Shown: one piece after another, positions 34,881 through 46,419 of the stretch
Numbering within the stretch: the first letter of the stretch is position 1
Layout of the letters: every line of letters starts with the position of its first letter
Origin: Hemerocallis citrina
Taxonomy: Eukaryota; Streptophyta; Magnoliopsida; Asparagales; Asphodelaceae
Direction: 5' to 3'
DNA length: 64,000 bases
Assembly (NCBI GenBank): GCA_017893485.1
Contig: CM030362.1
Location: 31,228,089-31,292,088, forward strand
The notes under the pieces: model-generated
Seen by the model: only the letters and a program-made list of their open reading frames with translations
Databases searched by the model: none
What the model was told of the DNA's origin: nothing
Position numbers and translations under genes: made by a program

Positions 34881-36660
34881 TTTCATATAAGATAATACAC
34901 ATTTTCCGTTCATGGTTAGGTCGACCATAAATGACCATGTTTGACAGCCTTGACCCCAACCATATAAACAGCATTTTTTAGTAAATAGGGTCCCCCAATA
35001 CAATATACATTTATATATATGGTCAGTCTATGATCGTCAACTTGACACTAAAACATCGTAGTCATGTTCAAAAATAAAATAAGTCAAAATACATGAAAAA
35101 CTGAGCAAACATAAAAATAAATTGTTAAAATATTAAAATATAAATAACTTTTCGGTTTCAAGCCATCCAGGTGAACTTCAGTAAAACGATCACCTTCGCA
35201 ACCAAAATCAGTAAGTTCAGGGGGGAACATACTAAATTCCAACAGCATAGAAAATGAAAATACGCACCAAATTACAAGAAAACAAAGAAAGAAAACATGG
35301 GATATGTCATAATTCACCTATATATTGACAAATAAAACAAGTAGGGTACTTCTTCTCGCTCAGTTTGAGTACCTAAAACCACCAAATCAGGTGAACCATG
35401 AATCACAAGTCTCGAGTGCCTTAAAACCACCAATTCAGGTCAACCATGAATCACTGTCTTTGCCAGCCTCACCACCAACCATATAAATAGTGTTTCCTGC
35501 AAGAAGATTCCCCAAATACAGAATATAAAGCATATATGGGGTCAGGTTTGCTGTTAAAGCATCTACGTTCATGAAATTGGCACTATACTATCATTAGCTA
35601 GGTACCAAAATAAGTAACACAAAAAGTTTGATAAATGTAAAGTATACTGTGAAGTAAAATGAAATTAAAACTTTAAAACTTTTACTTGTTCCCAACCCCT
35701 CTACTTTAAGTGATCAAAGTAAATGGTTACCTTCCCATACCCAAAATAAGTTAAATCTTGGGTAAACATATCAAGTTCCAACAACCTAGAAAACCCAAAT
35801 AAACCATAAAAATACACGAAAGCATAGGCAAAAAACAAAAAGTGTCTCAGAATTTTCCTTTATATAGGCAAATAAAAGAAGTAGGATACTTTTTTGACTC
35901 AGTTTGAGTGCCATTAAACCACTTATTTTGGTCAAACGTAAATTTGTCTTTTTTAGCCTCGCCCTAAACCATTTTAATAGCTTTTTTCGCAAATGGAGCC
36001 TCCCAAAACTGTATACAGTGTATATATCTATGGTCAGGGCTGCTGTTAAGACATCTTTGTTCATGAAATTGGTACTAAACCATCATAGCCGGGACCAAAA
36101 TAAGTAATAAATCACAAAATATAAAGGCACCTGAAGAAATTGAACAAATATGAAGAAAAATTTTAACCAAAATTTAAAATATATTGTTTGACAAATCTGA
36201 TAATACTTTTGTCAAATATAAAGTAATTGTGAAGTAAAATGACATTAAAACATTAAAACTTTGTATTCAGTTCTAACCTCTAGGCGATATTAAGTAAATC
36301 ATCACTTTCTCAAACAACCAAAATCAGTAAAATTCTGAGGTACACATACCTAATTTGAACGGACAAGAAAATGAAAATATCCACCAAATTACACAAAAGC
36401 ATAGGTGAAAGATACAGAAGTGCCATAACCACCAAGTCAGGTCAACCATAAACACCATGTACTTACAGCCTCACCAGCAACCATATATATAGCGTTTTTA
36501 GCAGAGTGTCCCCTAATACTGTTTACAATTTATACATAATACAATGTATATATATATGGTTATGGTTGCAGTCAAAACACCAATTTTCATGAAATTGGCA
36601 CTAAACTGTCATAGCCCTTTACCAAAACAAGCAAGAAATGATCAAAAAGTAAAAACAACT
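34880..36660. repeat. Four-copy diverged tandem array, period about 490-520 bp
   Basis: Landmarks recur in order: GGTCAACCAT-like, CCAACCATATAAA-like (34958, 35475, 35966, 36478), TATATGGTCAG-like, TTCATGAAATTGGCACT and ACCAAAATCAGTAA. The units have diverged by point changes and indels. No coding potential is shared between units, so this is a non-coding tandem amplification. Confidence 0.7.
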
Positions 36661-36699
36661 GAAGATAAACAAACAATAAATCAAAGATACAGAAAACGA

Positions 36700-37960
36700 T
36701 AAGAAACCCATTATAAGAAAACCATTAAAAAAACTAGTATTTCTCCGACATGCAAGTAAAACCAAACAATCAAAAAGAAGTTAATTTAAAAAATAATTAG
36801 AAAAAAAAAACTTCATGGTCGAACCTACCCCGTAAAAATAAGTATATCCCACAGATTCCGCTTCCAGGATAAGAAAGAGGAGGACCAGATAAACCCTACC
36901 ATCCTTCTCCCTCCCTTCTGTACAAGCGAGTGGCTGCAAGTTGCCTCGCCTTCGCTGTAAAAGGAGAGAAGGAAGAAGTAGTAGGGATTTATGTTCTTTT
37001 TTGAACAGTAAATCTAAGGAATTCCACAAACAAAGTCATCTGCTTCATAGATTTCTTCTTTTAGAAAGAGAGATAAAAGGAGAGAAAAGAAGGGGGTTCC
37101 CATTTTTGGCAGCCAAACCCTACTTCTCTGCTTTTCCCTAATCCACCTCCTAACAACGAACACTGTGTCTCAATAGCAAATAATTTTAGCAGCCAGAACC
37201 ATCTGGAATTTCTCAGATTATCACAATAGAAGAATGAGAAGAGAGAGATGATCCTCATTTGTAGTAGTGCTTTTCAATGTTATTATTTCAAGCAATAAAA
37301 TCCTGAAGTTGCCACTTACCACTTGGTACACCCAAACAAGTATTTTATTGTTTGTATAACTAAGTTTCGTGCACCCTTGCCCGCAAATAAATAAGATGCG
37401 CTTATACAGAAACATGCAGGATAATTAAGCAATAAGTTCTATAACAAGTAAATCCTTGAGAAATGGGCTATCACCTTATGTAAGATAACAAGAGCATTTC
37501 AGGCATCAAACAGAGTATATAGAGTAAACTTGCTACCACTTCATGTAAGATAACAAGTGCATTTCAGGTATCAAACAGAATATGTAGAGGTAACTTATAT
37601 CTAAGTATCTAACACATCGAAGAACAAATAGTGAGCATCCCACAGAATCTGTGACCACATGATACTACGTAAATCATCCTTTCACACCTACAAGAATCTA
37701 GTGACCAAGACCAACATGATATTACAAATTCACTGAATATTGCAAAATAGTTAATTACTGGGAGAGGATAGACAAATAAATCTTCAACTAAATTCATGCT
37801 TAACAAAAATTCTGTTAAACTACATTTCAAACAAATGAAACACAGCGTAAATTTTCTTTCTTGAAAAGATATAGACATGTGCATATTGCACTATTGTTCA
37901 TGATACAATCATAGTACAAGGAAATGATACGAAAGGGTAAAGAAATGAAAAGGGATACAT
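36700..37960. other. Non-genic stretch with a 65-bp tandem repeat
   Basis: No convincing gene. A unit starting GCTATCACCTTATGTAAG at 37467 is repeated in diverged form at 37532. A/G-rich sequence near 36940-37110 opens chance ORFs. Confidence 0.5.
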
Positions 37961-37967
37961 TCAACAA

Positions 37968-38344
37968 GGGGCTGTTTGGTAGCTGTAAGATTATTGTAGG
38001 AAAAGAGATCCAAGGTAGTGGCATAGTTCACGTGGTTAGTTTAGCTGTTTTTTACTTGAATTTGGATTCCCACTGAAGCGCCATCTAAAATCCGGAAAAA
38101 AAAACCCATGAACTCAGTTGAAGTGCGCTACTGTAGCTTTTTTTAATTGTTTCTCTCTCCTGTCTTTTTACACTATCCAACCTACTCTGCTACATTAAAT
38201 TTCTTTCTCTCCTCTCTATCCTATATTACAATATAAAACCACATCTAAACAAACTACTTTTTTAGAACTCATTTCCACATATTTCTTTTTCCTACAGTAA
38301 TCTTCATGGTTTGAAAATATTTTACAACCAACCAAACACCCCCC
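37968..38344. mobile_element. GGGG-TGTTTGGT-type MITE, 377 bp
   Basis: The left end reads GGGGCTGTTTGGT and the right end ACCAAACACCCCCC, giving a 12-14 bp imperfect inverted repeat. This terminus occurs in plant hAT- and Harbinger-type MITEs. The flanks do not give a clear target duplication, so the superfamily is left open. Confidence 0.5.
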
Positions 38345-38752
38345 AAGTGTACCAACTCACTTCACCAAGTACCCATTACTAAAATAGTTATAATTATAAT
38401 CAGTTCTAGATCTGATAGCTATTAGTTACCATATAAATGTCTGACTTAGTGCTAAGGCAAGCAAACATGTTGAGGATAAGTCTCTGGTGGCCATCCTGTT
38501 GGGACTAATACAAACTAAAGTTTGGTCGCATTAGCCCCTATCATGTACGTTTAAATGAGCCTTATAGTCAAATGATTCAGTTTTAGGCAAGCTTCAGGAA
38601 ACTTTGTTTTCTTATGTCCCATCTTCATATTTCTCTACATGTTTCCTTAATTTTATTCGAGCTCTATAGTTGGGGTCATCATCACTTACGCAGGGCTTTA
38701 TGTTGAATGTAATGTTATAGAGCAAGTGCATTCTAAGGTCAAGAAATATTAC

Positions 38753-39680
38753 CAGCGTTTTAGCAATTCTGATATCACACGCTCGACCTGGTGAGTAAGA
38801 GGATCAACCTACAGTATACCATTAATGATAGGAGGTAAATAAAATAATTTTTTTTAGACTCACTTAATCATACGAAACAACTAAATACAAAAGCTTTCCG
38901 AAACATACCAGAAGATTTTGTGGCTTCAAATCTCTACTCCTGGAGAGAAATCTCTGCTCCCGGAACAGCATGAATATACGCCGGCCTTTAAAGATCTGCA
39001 CAGAACACCAACTGATTTTACCAACTCACCAATTTTATAATATACTAATGCACGCACGAGGCAGAGAAAAGGATATCACCTGATAAGTTCGAATCCTCAC
39101 ATCTGTTTCTGGCATCGATCACAAATGCTTCAAAACCCATGTTGAGAAAAAGCTAGGAATCTCACACTGGTACGATCTCTTGTCCTTCTACCCAAAGCCC
39201 CCTCACAGTCTCTTCCAAGCATTTGGTCTGCAAACAAAATTACCAAATATGAAACAAAATTCAAATTGAAGTTAAAAGAAACCAAGAAAGAGTCATTTGA
39301 ACAATACCATTTTAAAAAATTCAAAATGACCCCTTCATCACTATACGCTTGGTCACGTAGCTAACAGTCTACATTAAGAGTAAATGAATATAACCTATTA
39401 AATTATCCATAAATCTAAATTGGTGGATTGTACACTACTCTGTTTGGTGAACCATTCTTGCCTTCAATAGTTGCATAATAGTTGCTTAGATGATATTGCC
39501 TGGTATCCAAATTCTCCGCCTCTACAACAGATTGTTCCTGCAATAAACAGTAGCTAGCAGTTATATAAAGTAAACTGAGGAATATCAAATCATACAATCC
39601 AGTAACATACATTGACACTAACCTGAAGCAGTCTGCCTTCACTGTAAGTAAAGATGAAGATGATTCCACCTTACACTTTA
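38753..39680 (-). pseudogene. GSK3/SHAGGY-like kinase pseudogene, copy A
   Basis: SHAGGY-like kinases are Ser/Thr kinases of brassinosteroid and stress signalling. Exon remnants occur in correct order on the minus strand with splice signals. 39670-39624 is a leader exon. 39537-39420 contains QYHLSNYYATIEGKNGSPN, matching the N-terminal GHIIxTTIGGKNG segment. 39227-39080 contains the AKCLE start and ends TYQ before a GTGATA donor. 38995-38909 holds an A-Y-I-H-A-V-P-G stretch, then RDLKPQNLL, the catalytic HRD loop with His lost. 38808-38753 begins VDPLTHQV, and its DFG block is destroyed. Exons beyond the DFG exon (activation loop, C-lobe) were not found. Conserved intron positions show a genomic, not processed, copy. 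Confidence 0.8.
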
Positions 39681-39971
39681 CTCAGACCGTTTCTTTCAAA
39701 TATATGAAAATTCAGTGAGTTCCTCCAATTGCAGCCCAGCAAGGCATCTACATAAGTAAAATGAATAGACATGAAATGAAAAGTTGGATGACGTTATACA
39801 TTGTACAAAACATGTAAAAAGCAGGCCAGTCAGATTTATAGGGGCTTGTGCAGAAAGAAAAAAATGGGCCTTTAAACATTCTAACACTAATTTTACTTTA
39901 TTTTCATTTTGATATCATATATATATATAATAAAAATAAATAGATATATATAAAAAATGAAAATAAAAAAT

Positions 39972-40044
39972 CATCGATAGCAGGGTTCGAACCCGCGCCC
40001 ATTAGATTTGAAGTCTATCCCCTTAACCACTCGGACAGATTGAC
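39972..40044 (-). tRNA. tRNA-Ser-like gene, anticodon UCA, variable arm shortened
   Basis: The minus-strand product of 73 nt has a D-arm TCCGAGTGGTTAAGG, an anticodon loop CTTCAAA (anticodon TCA in DNA) and a T-arm GGTTCGAACC with a pairable 5-bp stem. An A6 run on the plus strand directly downstream (39965-39970) gives a Pol III T6 terminator. It aligns best to eukaryotic tRNA-Ser(UGA), but the anticodon middle base is changed and about 8 nt of the long variable arm are missing. The acceptor stem has about two mismatches and the anticodon stem one. UCA would read UGA stops. Flowering plants have no selenocysteine system, so a pseudogene is the safest reading. Confidence 0.6.
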
Positions 40045-40091
40045 TTTTGTGTTAAAATTGGAATAAAATCTATATTATTAATTATATGTGA

Positions 40092-40741
40092 TGTCCAACG
40101 AGTTGAATTCTAACTGCGGAATAAACTTAACAACGGCGACAAGATGCAAGAACTGTAGAATCAAAACAAGAGAACAAAGAACAACCAAAAGCAACACACA
40201 AGAACACACAAGATTTTTATCGAGGTTCACCCAAACAATGGCTACTTCCCCACGCAGAGGCACTCTTGCGATTTCCACTAGAAATGTGAAGATTAGGTTT
40301 ACAAATCTCTCAAGAACTCACCACCAAAGGTGTAGGGTTTCTCTCTATCTTCCTCTCTTCTAATGACGGCTGGTAGACCTCTATTTTCTTTTTACTTAAC
40401 CCTAAAATCGTACACAATACAATATATATAGGATTCCACAACTTTTTATCTCAGCCGCTCATCAATCAGCGTCGGGACGGTCGACCGCAACTCTAGGACG
40501 GTCGACTGGTCCTTTCCTCGACTGCACGAAATCCAATAAAGAGCAAGTCGGTCGACTGCGCGGTCGACCGGTCACTTCTTCAAGATTGCAGGTTGAACCA
40601 GAGAGCAGGACGGTTGACTGCGCGGTCGACCGGTCGTCGGTCGGGGGGTGCGGTCGACCGCAACTCTACTGTAGCCACTTGCTCCCACTTCGACTCTCCT
40701 TCTCGCCTATCTTCTCCAACCTCATTATCGTGTATTGGACA
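40092..40741 (-). mobile_element. Copia-like LTR (solo or truncated), GGTCGACCG-rich
   Basis: The ends TGTCCAA and TTGGACA form a perfect 7-bp inverted repeat around 650 bp. On the minus strand a TATATATATTGTATTG promoter is followed by a leader in which GTGGGGAAGTAGCC and GGTGAACCTCG resemble the R-U5 of plant Copia LTRs. Upstream lie at least six GGTCGACCG-type palindromes (40480-40665). Flanks TGTGA and ACGGG do not match, so there is no target duplication. Minus-strand ORF 40078-40278 is incidental. Confidence 0.5.
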
Positions 40742-40810
40742 ACGGGCCTCCTCATTAGTCGGCTTGCGACGCACCGGTCGCACAGGCCCAGGGCCGGCCC
40801 TAGTAAAAGC

Positions 40811-41730
40811 ATGTGAATGAAAACGAAAGCAAACCATGCAAACCATATTAACAAAAGGTGTAGTAGATACCATCTCACCCATCAGATTGCCAGATTATGT
40901 TTGGCCTTCAGGTCAGATCAATGTACATGGAGATGCTCGAAGCCTTGAACACTTGGCAACAGGTTGAACATGGCTCATTCCACCTCATCGGCAAGACCAC
41001 ATGATATCAGCCTAAATGCACTCTACTGTGATAGTCTGTGATATGTGATAGTCTGAGTATAAATAGGAGAAAGAGATTGTCATTGTGTGAAGCGTCTAAC
41101 AATTTCTCGGTAAAATGAATGTAAAATGATACACTGAAGTTGACAAAATGCAGCATGCTAGCTATTAAATTAAGGGCAGCAGAATTTACATCCAATCCAA
41201 TTTGCTGTATTAAGGGCTACTATGATATGAGTGCACACACTACTTTACATTATCTTTAATCAAAGAATTACTCAACAATTTACCATCATGAGAAATGATT
41301 GAACCTAAAGTGAACATGGTTAGTTCCTACCAAACACCCTCGTTTCTATTTGGAGTCTTTATACTTCATAAATTACACTGTAAATATGTTCTTCACTTTT
41401 TTACTTTCATTTTTCTCATCTAAAAAACTGTACAATAAATCAAAAAATGACAAGCACCAACAGAACCAACAGAACCACAGACACGCTCAAGTTCATTCGT
41501 CTACAGCCAGGAAAACAGAGCACCTAGTCCCCCAAATTCCCTTTTCCTATGATTTTGTAAAATTTCGGCCAAAACTCTACGACATCGAAATCGATGACAC
41601 GGTCTTAGATCGTAGCCTATCAAAATCGGCCTGAAACGCCCAATATTGATCCTATCAGGAGAAACCCAAAAACCTTCATGAATATGGAAAATTAACAGGC
41701 TAAACATGTAAAGTATCAGGGTTTATATAT
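40811..41730. repeat. Duplicated upstream region, copy A
   Basis: The sequence matches 44027-44423, 45096-45114 and 45841-46130 in the same orientation. Shared blocks are GTGAATGAAAAC, CACCCATCAGATTG-like and TGAGTGCACACACTACTT. It contains no readable exon. Confidence 0.7.
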
Positions 41731-41737
41731 ATTAATA

Positions 41738-42137
41738 CTCCCTCATCCTAAATTAGCTGTCCTCTTTGCTATTTTCACAAATAATGCCTTCATGAATCAT
41801 GATACCCAATCAAATCATCTTCTTAATTTTATCTTTTGGTTTTAGATGGTTTTAGATAAGCAGGTAGCTGTGATGACTATTTCGCCAAGTTTTGCAATTT
41901 AGCATTTCATAAAATGTTCAATTTCTACCCTCAAAAGAGAGTTCTAACCTTACCTGGTAATTTCTTAGTATTTTTTTACTATCAAGCGGATATCTTCTCT
42001 TTTTGTCAAGTCTCACACATATGAAAAGTATAAGTAATCAGAGAACTGTTACAATACTGCCCATTGGACATGATCCATTAAATAAATAAAAAAACATGCT
42101 ACATCGAGTCTAATTAATGAACTGAACAAAGAGGAAG
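41738..42137. mobile_element. Possible Stowaway-like (Tc1/mariner) MITE
   Basis: The left end TACTCCCTCATCCTAAATTA is the typical Stowaway terminus following TA. The right end AAAGAGGAAGTA gives a TA-flanked, weakly matching inverted repeat (CTYCCTC). The right limit is uncertain and 400 bp is long for the class. Confidence 0.4.
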
Positions 42138-42650
42138 TACACCCTAATTCTGCTCCACATCATCTAATATAGCAGCAACCGATGAAACAGGCTATTTAGA
42201 GAAGTGTTTGGACCATAAGTTTGCCATCAATAAAACTTTGCTAAATCAATTCTAATTAACTGAACAAAGATGTAGAGTAAACTTTGGTTGGAGGAGTAAA
42301 ACATAATTCTGCTTAAGATCATCTATATAGCTTTAGAGATTGTAGAATGTTTCATCTTCTCTAGTCACACCGTCACAGTATTCACTTATTGATGGTACAG
42401 GTCATCGGAAGTGTTGTGACGCAACATTGTGAACACTGAATTTCTAACGAACACAAAAACCTTTAATGATACATAGTGAATAAACATCCGAGCAAACTTC
42501 ACATTAGAAAATGATGAGTTGAATTAAGATTTAGCTGGCAGCCTAGTATCATGTAGAATATTAAGGATAGGCACACAACATAGTTACTTTCACTACTGTT
42601 AAGAATGTAATGCTACAGTGCAAGTTCATTCTAAGGTCAAGAAGTATTAC

Positions 42651-43930
42651 CAGCATTTTAGCATTTCCAAAATCAGAGAGCTCGACCCCGTGAGAAAGAG
42701 GATCAACCTTCAACATGTCAATAAATATAGGAAGTTAATAAAACAAAAAAGAAAGGCAATTATTCAAAAGGAACAACTAAATCTAAAGCTTATCGAAGCA
42801 TACCAGAAGGTTTTTTGTGGCTTCACATCTTAGTTCCAGGATTTGCACGAATATATGCTAGCCCTTTAAGATCTGCACATTAAATATCCAATTGATTTTA
42901 CCAATTCACCCATATCCCATATACTACAGCAGGAATGATCCCGTGAAAAGGACATCAACCCTCTAAGTGTAAAGCTTTACTTATGTATGTGGCATCCTTT
43001 AGTTTACATTGTTATAATGCTTCAAAATCCAGGTTGAGAAAGATGGAATCATATTGGGATGATCCATCAGCCCCGTCAATCGCAGCTCCCATTGTTTGTA
43101 TTCCCATGTCCTGCTACAACCTCTCCCATGTTCCCAAGCATTTGGCAAACAAATTAACTAGAAGGAAAAGTCGAGAAACTGTAACTGTTAACATAACAGT
43201 ACCTGGAACACAATTCCAAATGACCTCCTATGCTACTATTGAATGTCTTATTGAATGTCTCATATGCGAGATCGTAAGGGGAGAGATGAAAGAACACCTG
43301 ATACCAATCTTGTGGATGGGTCTGGTCGGCAAAGCTATCTTTATGCAAGTTCCTCTCTCTTCAAACTTAGTTACTCTATCTAAAGAATAGGTACTATTCT
43401 TAGTTCCTCTCTCTTCAAACTTAGTTACTCTATCTAAAGAATAGGTACTATATCAGTCAGCCACTTCAACTACTCACTTTTTAATCAAAAAGCTTAAGAG
43501 GAGAGAGATTGATTCAATACCTTGCTGCTTGGTTACACTTCTGAAGCTGGAAGGGTCAGTCCCCTACAAGAACAAAAATAGCCAAAAGGATTAGTCTTTG
43601 AATCAAATAGGGCAAAACCTAAATTGATTTCACTTACAAAACCCTAAATCGATAATTTTGATCCAAAAACTACTCACTCTGCTTCTTGCCATCAATAGTT
43701 GCGTAGATGATACTGCCCGGTATTTGAATCCTCCGCTTCTACAACAGATTGTTCCAGTAATAAAAAATAGCTAGCAGTTATTATAAAGTAAACTGAGGAA
43801 TATCAACCTGAAGCAAGAGTTTCAAACAATACAATCCAGTAACATACATTGATACTAATCTGAAGCAGTTTGCTTTCACTGCAGGTAAAGACTGAAGCTG
43901 GTTCCACCATGCCTATCTCCTCCATTTTTA
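42651..43930 (-). pseudogene. GSK3/SHAGGY-like kinase pseudogene, copy B
   Basis: The parts on the minus strand are as follows. A leader exon sits near 43910-43860. 43754-43680 matches copy A's exon ending in ATIDGK. 43147-43030 carries AKCLG, remnants of the VAIKKVLQDxRYKNREL segment, and LMDHPN in mixed frames. 43030-42965 carries LKHYNNVN and RMP-V-KLYTY with two stops. 42872-42804 carries LKGLAYIRANPG and a shifted DVKPQ. 42707-42651 reads VDPLSHGVELSDFGNAKML before a GTAATA donor, so DFG and the ASK-type context are intact here while destroyed in copy A. The ATP-binding Lys region and the HRD His are damaged. Later exons are absent. It is a genomic tandem duplicate of copy A about 3.9 kb away. 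Confidence 0.8.
43348..43455. repeat. 54-bp near-perfect tandem duplication
   Basis: Units starting AGTTCCTCTCTCTTCAAAC at 43348 and 43402 match for over 50 bases. This is a recent slippage event within an intron of pseudogene copy B. Confidence 0.9.
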
Positions 43931-44423
43931 GCCCAGCATATGGCATCTACAAAAGTAAAACCAATATACCTGAAATGAAAAGTTGGATGATGTTATACAG
44001 AGAGTACGAAGCATGTAAAGAGCATGTGAATGAAAACAAAAGCAAACCATACTAAGAAAAAGTGTAGATACATCTTACCCATCAGATTGTAGGATTTTGT
44101 TTGGCCGTCAGGTCAGCCCAAATGCACTCTACTGAGACAGTGTGAATATAAACAGAAGAAAGAGAGCTATTGTGTGAAAAATCTAACATTTTTTTGTAAA
44201 ATAACCATTTAGTGCTTCCTGCTTTCATGAAGAATCTAATAATTTTTTGGTAAAATGAATGTAAAATGACACCCTGAACTTCACAAAATGCAGCATGCTA
44301 GCTATTTAGTTAAGGGTAGTAGAATTTGCATGTGAATTGACACCATGAAGTTGACAAATTGAAGCATGATCGCTATTAAATTAAGAGCAGCAGATTTTAC
44401 TTTCTATCCATTTGGCTGCATAA

Positions 44424-45092
44424 GAGCATCCACAGTCGTTGAGGGTCAAAATATGCATAAATGGATTGATGAATATAGCAAAGTTACGTTTTGGTGCAGT
44501 CGTTGAATGCTATTTTTTACCTTTTTAAATTAAAATAATAACAGACGGTGCTTCGTGTGCCATCGGAGAAGAAAAAAAATTTAAAAACATTTTAAAACGG
44601 TGGGACGACATGTCATGTTTCGTCGGAGGAAAAAAAAATTTAAAAAGGTGTGACGACACTTCAAGTGCCGTCTCAGGGAAAAATTCGTCCTTGAAGTGCA
44701 AATAAAAAATTACAAACAAATTTATACAAAATTACAAAAAATTACAGAATAATTACAAAAAATTGCAAATTACTACCTACAGGGGAGGACGGCACTTCAA
44801 GTGTCGTCCGAGGGAGGGACGGCACTTCTAGTGTCGTCCGACCATTAATAAAATAAATTGTTTTGTGCGACGGCACTTGAAGTGCTGTCCGACCTTTAAA
44901 AAAATATTTTTTTGGTGCGACGGCACTTCAAAGCTCCGTCTCTCATTTATCCATATTTCTCATATCCATTCTCATTTATAGCAATCTCCTGTAGCGGAAT
45001 ATGCATAATATGCATATTTGGCCAACGACTGTAGTGCAGTTTTTGACCAAATATGCATATTATGCATATTTAGCAAACGACTGTGGATGCTC
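44424..45092. mobile_element. Harbinger/Tourist-type MITE, 669 bp
   Basis: The ends GAGCATCCACAGTCGTT and AACGACTGTGGATGCTC form a perfect 17-bp inverted repeat with a TAA duplication at 44421-44423 and 45093-45095. Copy A at about 41210 has the unoccupied site (GCTGTATTAAGGGC). The interior has about six short palindromes of the GACGGCACTTCAAGTGTCGTC type and two facing TATGCATAATATGCATA blocks. No transposase. Confidence 0.92.
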
Positions 45093-45114
45093 TAAAGGGC
45101 CACTATCATATAAG

Positions 45115-45840
45115 CAAGGTTTTAAAGGTTGGATATCTGTGTCGTGTCGGCCTAGGAACTTTTGTGTATATCGGGATATGTGTCGGCCTAGGAACTTTTG
45201 TGTATATCGGGATATATCAGGGGAGATATCGGGATATCTAAATATGTCTAGTTGCTATGTAGGATAGAAAAAAAGTATCCTAGATATGATCTAACATAAA
45301 TTGCATTCTAACATTTATCACATAAATAACACAAATAATATGAAACTAAACGAATTAATGAACACACATTGCACACTAATTACATACACTAAATCATATG
45401 ATGACAAACATACATATGCATCAACTAAAATATATAATGAAATTGAAAAATCAACCAAAATAAATGAAATATATAAATTTTAGAAATAGAAATCATCATA
45501 AAGTTTGGCATCTCTAATTTCAAACAGAAGAACGAACAACTTATAGGAATCCAAGCAAATTGATAAAGTTTTGAAATGTCATAATCATTAACCAAAAGTT
45601 ACCAAATGGGTTGGTATGGATAATGGTTTCCAGTTTAATTCGATTCAAACCCATAAAACAAAAAACCCTTTTTAGCATATATCACCGACACCTTTTGGGA
45701 TATATTGGCCGATATCTGATATAACGGTGATATATTCCCCAAAAAGACATACTAATTATATATGTATATCATATCGGTTTACTCTCCAACCCGATATATT
45801 GGCCGATATATCGGATATATCAAGGATATTTAAAACACTA
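45115..45840. mobile_element. hAT-like MITE, CAAGGTTTTAAA family, copy 2 (726 bp)
   Basis: The start CAAGGTTTTAAA and end TTTAAAACACTA match the family at 18117-18635. The flank CATATAAG and the right flank CATGAGTG correspond to an original CATATGAG site still visible in copy A (GATATGAG near 41223), with two-base decay. Internal GATATATCGG blocks are repeated. An internal 44-bp duplication lies at 45139-45215. Confidence 0.7.
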
Positions 45841-46419
45841 CATGAGTGCACACACTACTTCATATTATCTTTAATTGAAGAATTACTCATCAATTTACCA
45901 TCATGAGAAATGATTGAACCTAAGTGAGTTTACTCCCAGGAATTTCCTACCCAACAACCTCATTTCTATTTGGCATTTCTATTTGGAGTCTTGATTAAAT
46001 TACATTCCAAATATGTTACTTCTCTACTTTCATTTTTCTCATCTAAAAAACTATACAATAACATCAAAAAACAACAAGCCCCTACCATAGCATTTAATTT
46101 CAAGTTCATTCATCTACAGCCAAGAGCCTAATAGATTCTCCATACACAGTTCAAATTTTATCGACTTTCCTAGTATATTTTTACCAGGTGATACACAAAC
46201 ACATTCATAAAGCAGTTATGAAAGAAAGAGAGAGAGAGAGAGAGCTTACCCAATACGCCTGACCTACAGAGCCGACCTACAGAACCAAGGACACGTTCTG
46301 CTTCTTCACAATCTCATCTACTCAGCACATAAAACATCAAATTAGGTGAATTTCTTTACTTTCAATTTTGAATAAAATCACAAACTCAATTTGTTTCTGG
46401 CAAACCCATTCCCTTTACC

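Larger units (their letters stand above)
39822..40802. mobile_element. hAT-like insertion in kinase copy A, carrying a tRNA-like gene and an LTR
   Basis: Comparison with copy B (GCATGTAAAGAGCATGTGAATG at 44015-44036) shows that everything from 39822 to 40802 is inserted. The flanks are GTAAAAAG (39814-39821) and GTAAAAGC (40803-40810), an 8-bp duplication with one slipped base. The ends are CAGGCCAG and GGCCGGCCCTA. The interior contains the tRNA-like sequence at 39972-40044 and a probable LTR at 40092-40741, so the insertion is composite. Confidence 0.6.

Noticed and set aside
39972..40044. A functional selenocysteine tRNA
   Set aside because: The anticodon is UCA, but length and arms fit tRNA-Ser, the acceptor is mismatched, and flowering plants lack the selenocysteine pathway.
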